Assembly (NCBI RefSeq): GCF_022965805.1
Contig: NC_133101.1
Span: forward strand, 6,898,569 to 6,962,568
Source of the DNA: Primulina eburnea
Taxonomy: Eukaryota; Streptophyta; Magnoliopsida; Lamiales; Gesneriaceae
Direction: 5' to 3'
DNA length: 64,000 nucleotides
The number at the start of each line of letters is the position of its first letter. Position 1 is the first letter of the stretch. This document shows positions 54,540 through 64,000 of the stretch, one piece after another. The position numbers were made by a program, and so were the translations under genes. Below the pieces are notes generated by a model. The model had not been told where the DNA came from. It ran no database searches and was given only the letters and a program-made list of their open reading frames with translations.

Positions 54540-55311
54540 TGATCGTATTTAGGAATTTTCAGAAAATGGGGAAATTGAAATTCAAGAAATCTCGGAGGAG
54601 GAAGAAGAAGAATGAATGAATGAGAATTGAAATGTTTATTTACCTTTGATCCTTACGCTAATTGTTTCCTTTTGTTTTGCAATTATGAAATATTATATAA
54701 ACTAAATCTAAATTAGGTTTTAATATAAAATATAATTTTATGTATAATACATGTTTATGTGATTATATCATAGTAATTGGTTTGTTCAAAGTAAATATTT
54801 GAGTTTCATATTTATTATGTCATGTTTTTTAATCAAAAAATTTTTTATAATTAAATCTTGATTTCAAAATATCCTCAAATTTAAGATTTTAATGTTAAAA
54901 AAAATTAGTATGATACAAAACTAGTGTAGTTATAATAAGAATGTTAGGTTAATAATATGTATAGAAGTTTAGATTTTAAAATAAAATTTGCCCATTTTTT
55001 GAGAAAATTTGTCCAGTTTTTAAGACAAAAATTTGTGTGAGACGGTCTCACGGATCGTAGTTTGTGAGACGGATCTCTTATTTGGGTCATCCATGAAAAA
55101 ATATTACTTTTTATTGTGAATATCGGTACAGTTGCTCGTCTCACAAATTTTCCGATCAACGATTCATATTCTACCCCTTTCCTTTATGCTCTGCACTCTT
55201 TAAATTTCATTGCATAAAAAATAGAAAATGCTACTATTTCAAAAGTGCTTGCCTTTACAGTTAACAGACAACTTGGTTTTTCCACCAAATTTGCAAGTTT
55301 CACACACATTC
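54540..55311. other. Short intergenic gap between the transporter and KUP2 genes
   Basis: Contains the promoter and leader of the transporter gene (minus), including a purine-rich stretch (GGAGGAGGAAGAAGAAG at about 54594). It also holds the 3' flank of KUP2 and a truncated MITE at 55026-55160. Confidence 0.5.
55026..55160. mobile_element. GTGAGACGGTCTCAC MITE, copy E, truncated
   Basis: Starts with the family's ATTTGTGTGAGACGGTCTCAC and continues through TTATTTGGGTCATCCATG. It lacks the first of the two TATTACTTTTTAT modules and most of the right end. It lies about 150 bp downstream of the KUP2 stop codon. Confidence 0.7.
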
Positions 55312-58300
55312 TTACACTACATACAACATCCCAACCTCAAGAAGTGATGCTGGAGGCACTTTCAGAGCCACATCTGCTCCCCTACAGTTCCTGCTCAAGA
55401 AATTATACCCGAAATTAATCGCCATCTTCTTCAACAGAGACGACCCTTGTTTTGCCCGGACATGAGAGTGCCCAAGTATAAATGCAGTCCCTGATTGTTG
55501 AGCTTCATTCAAATCATGCAACTCTTCCATCATCCGAACCTCCATTTCCGATCCCACATCGATCTCGGACTCGTTCTCAACAGTGAATCTCACCTTTCTT
55601 TGGGGTATGGTCATGGGTTCCATTTCGATGCCGGTAATGCTATCAATAGTCGGAAAGTCAATGGAAACGCTCTCTGGTTGTAGGCTGTTATCTGTCTCGA
55701 AGGCTGGTATGGTCCCGATCACCGCCAGGCGACACTCGTTCGATGATGCACCAGATACTGAGCCGCTGGTGGCGTCTTCTTTATGTGTATCCAAGATTCC
55801 CTGTGTTTTATACCAGTCATAGCGTATGAAATCCGCCAGCCGGGTAATGAGTTCGGCTTCAAAGGAGTCGACATCTTGGTGTACGTCGCGATATCCATAC
55901 CGGACAATGCATCTATATGAGCGATGAGTTGTTGGGCCCACACGACCCATGAGGTACCGCTCATCCGGGAGGACATAGGGTACGGGTACAGATTTTATAC
56001 ACACGAAGACAAGGATTCTGTGGAAGGCCGGGAGATTGGTTACAAAACGGGAGAAATTGGCTGGAATACCAGATGTCAGGTCTGTGAACACAAGCCCAAT
56101 TCCGGGGACCCGAGCGATGCCTAAGCTAGGACCTAAGGCTAATAGCCATTCAAGAGAAACCTTGTTGTGGAGGTCGTATTCGTATTTCTTGATGGTGGCA
56201 TAGTGCCAGACAAACATTATAGTGACTAGGAAGAGGGCGAGCAGGATAGGAAGCCAGGCACCTTCAAGAAACTTGATGACAGAGGCGGAAAAGTATAGTA
56301 GTTCGATGGAACCGAAGAAAAGTAGAAAGCATAGTGCGACAATTGGTGGTTTGTGCCAACAAAGGATAATTACAAGTGATGTTAAACAAGTGGTCACTAG
56401 CATCACTGCCATCACAGCCAATCCTGCAGATAAAAGTCCCCACAAGTACTGATAAAACATGAACCTTTGTATAGTCGGTGAAAAGAAATGAGATCCCAAG
56501 AAGAGTGTGGTTTATTCCGACGTACCTGATGCATTCCCCATGTGTTTTATGTCTCTGAATCCAATTGTTACAGCAATGCAGAGGATCATGAGCATCCAGT
56601 TTATCTCGGGAATGTAAATCTGGCCATGTATCTTTTCAGATGTGTGAATGACCTTGACTCGTGGGAAGCAACCGAGTGATTGACTTTGGTTGATTATAGA
56701 AAATGTTCCACTTATGATCGCCTGACTTCCGACAACTGAGGCGAGTATTGCTACTGCAAGCACTGGCCATCTTACACTTTCTGCATGAGAAAGTGAGATC
56801 AGTGATATGAGACAATAAGAACAATTTCCTAGTCTATTTCACTATCACAATTCTCCATGAAAATGTGCTATTTTGCGTCATGACATAATATCCCATCTCC
56901 AACTTCGACCAAAGAAAAAAAACATCTATTTGCTCGACAAATCAACAGATCACCATAGTAATTATAAAATTTAAATTTAGTGTTCAATATTTCTTTCTCC
57001 TGTAAAAATAGTGGCATGCCTTACCTGGAACTGAGACGTAAAAGCCAATCTTGTGAATCGAATGATGATGCTTTGACAAGTAAGCTGCTTGACCCATATA
57101 TGCCAATATCAGGGCTGGATAAACCAAAAACGTGAAAGCTATCTGCCAGAGAAAATGTGCCATGAACAGCCATTAAAAACCATGTACAGATCCTTCTTAT
57201 ACATTTATCATTTTTCTATTAAAAAATAACAATAATAAGTTTCCGAAAAAATTGGTTCTAACGGTTACACCTGAATTGCTGCATACGAGAAATGGCCAAG
57301 ATCAGCAAACATTGCTTCTGATCCTGCAAAAATCCCATTTAATGGCATTAAACAATGAGAGCATTACATATAGAGTGACAGCAAACAATTACAAACCCAA
57401 AATCAACGAGCCCGTAAGTACAAGTTTTTAGGACTCCTGCTTCATAAAAATTACTGCTTCAAAATTCACCGCATACCCACCATAATAGAAATTTACCTGT
57501 AATGCACAAAAGTATTCCACCCAAAGACATCCATCCACCTTTCCTCGTCTTCTTCAAGAACTTTATCATGTAATATGGGGATAAAGCTTGATATACATGT
57601 GGATTCCAGTGGAAAATATTAAACAGTCCAAGAGCGCTGATACATAGTAACCAAGTGAAGACAATTGGTGCAAAACAGAAACCAATTCGATGTGTGCCAT
57701 AGTGCTGTAGAGCAAACAGGCACACCAATATGAAGCAAGTAATTGGAACCATAGCATCTGCAAAAGAAAAATGAATATAGATGTCAAGCTGATCTGGCTT
57801 AAATGATCAACGAATCTAGTAAAAATCTCAAGCATTACGGAGAGACCATATTTATTCCAAAGAAAAAGTCTACCACTGATAATTATAATCTATATATCTC
57901 AAATGCCCACATACGTTAGGATAGATATTTCTGTAACACCTCACATTCGACGACTGTCTCCACTATACCAAGATAGCCTTTCTAACGTGATTTATGTCTT
58001 CACTCGCACGCAGCCTATGAAACTCATCAATGGGTCACTCAATCGCCTCAAGTCAAGCTAATTCTTATGTGAAAAGCTTTCAAAAAGAAGATATATCTTC
58101 TTGATATAAGTAGTACCTATCAAATCTTTTAAGCTCACCTTAACTGCACTGTCTCATTCCTTCACAGTCTTGGAATATCTCTTATTCCGCTGTGAGATCG
58201 GTTGATTCATGTTCCCTGCCGCTTATTGTCCCCCGGGAATCACAATTTCATAAATCAAGGTGGAAACAACTTTAGTGAGACTGACATAAACAATCAAGTT

Positions 58301-60598
58301 TCAGTTCCCCGAGAATGGTTGATCAGAATACACATTTTTTAAACTTGGAATTGATACATTGATAGCGCAATGTTTTGACATAACTCAGGTGTCATAGAGA
58401 TGATTCGGCGGAGAAGGCGAAATTTATCCCTGAAGCAAGAAAATGATTTTTTTATGTTTAACATAGCACTTGTCTTCTCTTCATACACCCACAATCCCGG
58501 TCCCGGTCCCGGTCCCCCAAAACCCCAGGAAGTCTACCTCTTGGGTTTTCACACAACTTGTCACCTTTGCATCCATTATATGTCTTTCTCTTACTTTTGT
58601 TAATGACAGGGCCTTTTGATCTGTACTGATATCATATGTGTTCGAACGATTGTCTCCAAAAACCTATCGTAAAAATTTAAGTGGCAATTGCTCTAGGGCA
58701 TGTTACATATCCTTTTAATTTCAGACTAAGCCTAAACCACACTCACGATGAAATGGAAACGCTAACAGTCTTTTACAACTGTATTCATGTATGTGATTAA
58801 GTTGTTGGTCTCAGTTTATAAAGTATTTTCAAGTCCTTTTCAAACGAGTGAGGAAGATCAGGCATGATACTTCAGCCACAAGTTGGACAACTCGTGGTCC
58901 TGCTTCTTGGGCCACATGGTATATGATTACAATCTCGTCCACGATCATAAACACTGAAGGTTATCTCTAGGAGCTTCCTCAGAAAAGATTATAAAACAGC
59001 TAACAGTAACTCGATTTATAGTTCTCTGCAAGAGAACCTGACTTACGTCCCATTTTAGTTCATTTTCTTGACAATGTAATTGTTGTTTTCTTCTAGCTAA
59101 TAAAAAACATTTATCCTTTCAATAAAAACATTGATATTTGACAATTACATACTTTACATCTATAAATGAAAGAGAATTGAGAAAGCAACATCTATTTCAG
59201 CATTGACTATTCCTGTCCAGAAGTCAGACAATGGGGGTCCAGAAAGCAGACAAGAGTTATCAAACCAAAGACTCGCTTGTCAAAGGCGGGCCCAATGGAC
59301 GGCTATGTAACTTATCTGTAAGAATCAGTTTGAAACCCCAAAACAGCGAAATCCCTTTTCCAAGATAGGGATTGATTTTTCTAAATCAGTAACTATTTCA
59401 TTAAACATTAAAACAAAATACAATCTTGTGCTAGAAACACTAACTTCACAATGACAATCAGATGCCTCGGTTACAAAAAAGAATCAAAAGTAGTGAAGTT
59501 GATAGATGTAGTGAACCAAAGAATAAAAAATCCACAAATATGTCGGTAGGCCCTAAGGACCGTATAAGAAAAACACTCACATTTGATTCTGGGAACGAGA
59601 AACCAAAATATATGACACAAGGAATAGAAATAAGAATCTTACATTGGTGATGTTCCTTGGACATGGATAACTCGAGACCAGAAACAGCTGAAAAAACTGC
59701 AAGAAATAATCACCTTATTATTTCATCAGTAACCTAAGATCAACTTATCATCACAACAGAAGCAAATTCAAGAAAAAAAATATATAATCACCAGATATTG
59801 CTGGAGTGAGTAGTCCATCTCCGATAACCATACAAGTGCCTAGGAGAACTAAAATTAGTAAAGCCGTGTGCAAGGATTTGTGCCTTTCGAGCACCATTTT
59901 AACCCTCGAGCTGTTTTTCGTCTCCGGGGGATGCTCGAGTTTGTAGGTGGACAGAGCTTCATCGGCAACTTGACGGTTCGGAAGAAGGCTAACTTTAGCA
60001 TGCCTGCATATCAGAGAATACAAGGCAAAAGTACCACCTGCAAAAATCAAGCATATATAACAGATTTTGCAACATTGAATATGCTGATCGGACACAGTTT
60101 TACAAATTTCAGTTTTGACAACTATCACTTACCCTCTCCGTTATCATCTGCTCGAAGAACAACAAACACGTATTTGAACAGGGGGACCAAAGTTAATGTC
60201 CAGAAAACAAAAGAAAGAACACCAAAAATCTCTTCGTTTGTGTCTGAGTGTTGAATGTCCTCGGCAAATGTGCTCTTGTACACATATAGAGGGGAAATGC
60301 TAAGGTCCCCATACACTACGCCAAGACTCTGATAAGCTAATAAAAGAGTATTCTTCCAAGAATCCTTCTGAAATGGAATCAACAAATAACATGAAATACT
60401 AAAATTAAAATATTTCCAAGAATCAATCTTAGTTTTAATAGACTATAATGTGCCAAAGAACAGAAATTTCGAAGAAGAAAAGGACGCGACTGTAAAGTGA
60501 TATTGGTATTCATACCCAAAAACTTGAATAAATGGAGCAAGAAATGGAACTGAACAAACCTTCGAAGAGCTCCAACACTTCCCATGGACAAGATCCAT
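55312..60598 (-). CDS. KUP2: KUP/HAK/KT potassium transporter, KUP2 (POT2) type, with a frame break
   Basis: Exons in coding order: 60560-60598, 60133-60367, 59792-60037, 59643-59696, 57497-57757, 57271-57323, 57025-57143, 56526-56780, 55312-56423. Apart from exon 7 they join in phase to about 790 residues, close to Arabidopsis KUP2. Family marks are [15 protein letters not shown] (29-43), [56 protein letters not shown] and the C-terminal SLLEVGM. The YKLEHPPE and [19 protein letters not shown] segments favour KUP2 over KUP4 or KUP6. KUP2 carries K+ at the plasma membrane and affects cell expansion. Exon 7 has one base too many: the reading IAFTFLV ends in TAA at 57122-57120, where relatives continue with Tyr-Pro-Ala, and the right frame resumes one base later. 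As written, the protein stops after residue 303. Confidence 0.93.
57758..59642. other. Large intron 4 of KUP2, possible LTR fragment inside
   Basis: The 1.9-kb intron is more GC-rich and less repetitive than the window average. From 57932 the sequence TGTAACACCTCACATTCGAC resembles the start of a plant retrotransposon LTR, but a matching CA end and target duplication were not found. A pure CCCGGT repeat lies at about 58498-58516. No nested gene was seen. Confidence 0.35.
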
Positions 60599-62593
60599 AT
60601 TTCTTGAATGTCAATCTTGTGTTAAGTTGCTGAAAAATTTACAACTTAGGAGCAGATCCAGATTGGAAAAAACCAAGAACGAACGCACATTAACAGAGTA
60701 AACAAACAAAAAATAAAATTAATAAGCTGATGCTGTAATGAAACAAACAACTAAATGCCACCGACTCATAAATCTAATTTCCAACCAGAAACAAAAAAAA
60801 TATATACAAAAAAAACACCAAACTTTTGCCCACTTCTGATTTAATCCATTTGGCACATCCACCCCTTCAGCATTCCAGAAAAGTGACAGTTTTGCACTAT
60901 GCGAGAAAAAGAAATGAGGAGACTTGAAAGAACATGAATCTTTTCCAATCCTAATCATGTAGAAAACGTGAGTACTAAGTGAACTGAAATTCGAAACTAA
61001 TCCCATTTCTTCTGCATTTTCTTTCTTTTATGGATAGATAACAAGGAAGCACCACAAGTATAATTACCCTGAAACACGCAAATCAAGAAAGCAATACGAA
61101 ATGTGCTACCCCAGTAGAGTGCAAAAAGGTAAACAAACACCCTATTAATCCTTACAGTTTAATCTTTCGGTATTCACTCATAGAGTTGCATTACTGTAAA
61201 CAATTGTTAAAAAAATATCTTGATATAACACACAAGTCTAGTGAAGAAAGAAGAAGGTATGTACAATGAGTGTGGCAGGAAAACCAAAATCACATGATTC
61301 AACAACACTTGCATTATCATATCCGTCACCCAACTTGAGCCCACAAGAATAAAGGCGATTTAAAGGTCATTAATATATTAATTTCATATTCCGGCAAAAC
61401 ACACACTCACACGCGCAACACACACGCAAACACACATATACACATTTGTTGATCATCTTTATTTTTATTTCTTTAAGTTTAGCATCTTCTATTTCATTTC
61501 TTTATTTTAAGGAATGACATGACACATTCCAACCAACTTTATGGACTGGAAGCTAAATTAAAAGGGTAAATTTACACTTTTAAAGTAAATCCCGCAGCTA
61601 TTTTATTCAAGAAAATGCCCGCTTTTCAATGCCCGAGAGATACTCCTGAATTGTATATTATACAACAGCCTATATTAGTGGGAATAGTTGTTTATTCACA
61701 GATATAACTTTTGCATCTTATACAATCAAACACAAAATTCAATCACTTCACAGCTCACATTACGGAGAGATAATGAACGGGCTAAAGAAAACGTGCCCAT
61801 TTGGATTGAATCAAGAATAAAAAAAAAAGTGAAGATTATAAAATTTTACTCCACTTTTTCACCCCCAGCATATTGATTACAAATGTAAACCAGCTCAAAA
61901 GTTGAAAATGGCTCAATCGAAGTATCAAACAAATGCCATCACTTTCATAAAAATGTGTTCTTCCCCTGTTTCCCCCTCAATTTTTGCTACCCACTTTCCC
62001 ACTTACTAAAAAATGGCAAGAAATAATGGGACTGAATCACAAAACAAAGGTCTTAAACAAAAGTAGGATTTTTCGCAAAAGTTCGAAAAACACCAGTAAT
62101 TTGAGTGTCCTTTTCGTAGGACGCAGCATCACGTGATTCTACATGGACCCCCACTCTATCAACTTTTTGTACAGTGCTGGTAGCCCACTTCTTGCTTTAA
62201 TTCTTTTCACCTCATTTTCATCTTCTTTGCTGTGATTTCACAGATTTAACATTTCAAAAACTGAATCTTTCTAGTGTGAATATCAGTATAAAAGACAGCG
62301 GAATTCAACTTTTATTTAGAGGATGGAACCGTAGCTGCGGTAATAAAAAAAAAATTATTGGTAAAAAAAATTGAATTCATCAATGGCTTGTCAGAAATTC
62401 ACCTATTGGACGGACATTGCTTTCAAATATATTGAAAAAAAAAAGTAGTTCACCTATTCAACAGACATTGTTTTCAAATATATTGGAAAAAAATTGGTAA
62501 AAGAATTTGTCAATGAGTTTTGAAGAGTCTATTTTTAGATCTATTAGGTATTCGGTATTCCTAAGGTGCGAAAAATATAACTTTTTTTGGCAA
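60599..62593. other. Upstream region of KUP2
   Basis: Probably holds the promoter and 5' leader of KUP2. The minus frame at 60719-61006 has no known domain. A CACGTG core (62130-62135, within ATCACGTGAT) is a G-box-like site about 1.5 kb upstream of the ATG. A CA-rich tract lies near 61400-61440. No other gene was found. Confidence 0.4.
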
Positions 62594-62948
62594 AAATTTG
62601 CGTGAGACGGTCTCACGAGTCGTATTTGTGAGACGGGTCTCTTATTTGGATCACCCATGAAAAAATATTACTTTTTATACTAAGAGTAGTACTTTTTGTT
62701 GTGAATATGGGTAGAGTTATATATATATAATAATCTGTGAGACGGGTCAACCCTATCCATATATATATATGAGTGAGTCTCATGTGAGACCGTCTCACGG
62801 ATCTTAATCTGTGAGACGGGTCAACCCTATATATATTAACAATAAAAAGTAATACTCTTAGCATAAAAAATAATACCTTTTTATAGATAACCCAAATAAG
62901 AGATCCATCTCACAAATACGATCCGTGAGACCGTCTCACACAAGTATT
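62594..62948. mobile_element. Two GTGAGACGGTCTCAC MITEs head to head (foldback)
   Basis: A first copy runs right from about 62594 (GGCAAAAATTTGCGTGAGAC). A second copy, reverse complemented, ends at about 62948 (CGGTCTCACACAAG on the reverse strand side). They meet near 62715-62830 around short TA tracts and CTGTGAGACGGGTCAACCC words. Together they form an inverted repeat of about 350 bp that could fold into a long hairpin. Confidence 0.8.
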
Positions 62949-64000
62949 TGACTATATATAGAGTTAAATGATATATATTATTAAATAAAACAACTAATAA
63001 CTATTACCATAAAATATTATTTTATGTAGAAATATTCTACCAAATAAATATTTTTTATTAATTTAAATAAAAAATTTGTATTAATTTGTAGAAATATTTT
63101 GTTAATGTATTTATTTATTTAAAGTCAAATTTGGTTTCTGTAGACCTAAGTTATCCTATCAAAATGCCAATATTTTTTTGTAATTATCCTGTCAAAATAG
63201 CAATATGTAGGGTTAACTCAATAATTGTTGCTCGCCTATTCAAAATAATAACCCAAAATACTATCTATGGGTGATTCAACTTACTCCCCAATTTTTCATT
63301 TCATCCAAACTTTTTCTAGTCTTGTTTACAAAACACCAAATAAGCTTCAACGATGGATTTTTTTTAGGAGATCAAAATGCCTACCATATTACCACGCAAA
63401 TAATTCTCGAGCTTCACATAGTAATCACTTCGGTACGTCAATGTGACACCGAAGTTTATTTTAGTTTATCACTACATAATCTGTATTCGGCTTTGATAGT
63501 ATGAGCTTATTAGTAATTCTCACACGATTTTCCTCCAAATTCTTCTTATTTTATTCCGTGAGACGGTCTCATAAGAATTTTTGTGTAAAATTTGTGATTT
63601 ATACGATTTTTTTATCATTACAAGTGTAAATATAAAAAAAGGACATGATACTTGGAATTTCGACCAGAAGATATAAAATTGAAATATTACTTCACTTTTT
63701 ATCTTTTATTATATGTTTGTAAATGTATTAATAGATGGATCTGTATTAATGATATATAACTATTGTTAATCGAAAATGTTTGAGGGTAATGGCTAGGAGA
63801 TTCTTATTTTATTATTTTCGTTTCATTTTTTAAAAAAAAAATCAGATTTTTTAATGTTGAAATTGCTCAAATATAATTATTTACTCAAATGGAGCATATA
63901 TTTTAAAATGATAATGATATATCTTATTATTATATTTGGAAGAAAAAAATTTGTGGAGTGGGCCAATAGACACGGACTATGTAATAAATCGAAACCCATT
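62949..64000. other. Gene-free AT-rich intergenic DNA to the window end
   Basis: Contains a fragment of the same MITE family at about 63554-63590 (CCGTGAGACGGTCTCATAAG) and AT-rich sequence. The frame at 63271-63504 has no recognisable domain. Confidence 0.45.

Noticed and set aside
57932..58290. Full LTR retrotransposon in KUP2 intron 4
   Set aside because: Only a TGTAACACC-type start is visible; no paired LTR, primer site or coding region.
60719..61006. 95-residue minus frame upstream of KUP2
   Set aside because: No domain, biased Phe/Ser composition, and position in the leader or promoter region.

Overview
The window is nuclear DNA of a flowering plant, most likely an asterid eudicot. 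The genes have many small exons with GT-AG introns, the products are plant-specific families (KUP/HAK potassium transporter, starch phosphatase LSF2, DUF688, bHLH/ACT), and the intergenic DNA is AT-rich and full of (TA)n tracts and small transposons. No organelle, bacterial or viral genes were seen. The asterid placement is an inference.

Layout. Positions 1-16.6 kb are gene-free. They hold hAT-type miniature elements, a solo LTR carrying a nested MITE, two miniature LTR retrotransposons (TRIM), a diverged repeat pair and microsatellites. A four-exon gene on the + strand (16658-19682) encodes a small atypical bHLH/ACT-like regulator. From 19.7 to 26.4 kb there are more MITEs. A single-exon DUF688 gene lies on the minus strand (26446-27096). 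From 27.1 to 33.6 kb there is a transposon nest: a broken Mutator-like transposase split by an 847-bp hAT insertion, an 88-bp tandem duplication and a large nested palindrome of (TA)n.

From 33.7 kb the window is gene-dense. An 11-exon P-loop ATPase gene (+, 33669-44030) carries two hAT MITEs in its introns. LSF2 (+, 45701-47532) encodes a plastid phosphoglucan phosphatase. A 13-exon nucleotide-transporter-like membrane protein gene (-, 48938-54539) appears to use one GC-AG intron. A nine-exon KUP2-type potassium transporter gene (-, 55312-60598) follows. The last 3.4 kb are its upstream region, which ends in MITEs, two of them head to head.

The exon chains were rebuilt by hand; every junction keeps phase except one. 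In KUP2 exon 7 one extra base gives an in-frame TAA at codon 304 inside a conserved membrane segment, so this copy is either an assembly error or a disrupted allele. The genes do not form a pathway; they are independent housekeeping or regulatory loci. No new defence-like or otherwise unprecedented system was found. The strongest non-genic signals are several small transposon families, four of them with clear 8-bp target duplications, and the inverted-repeat structures.
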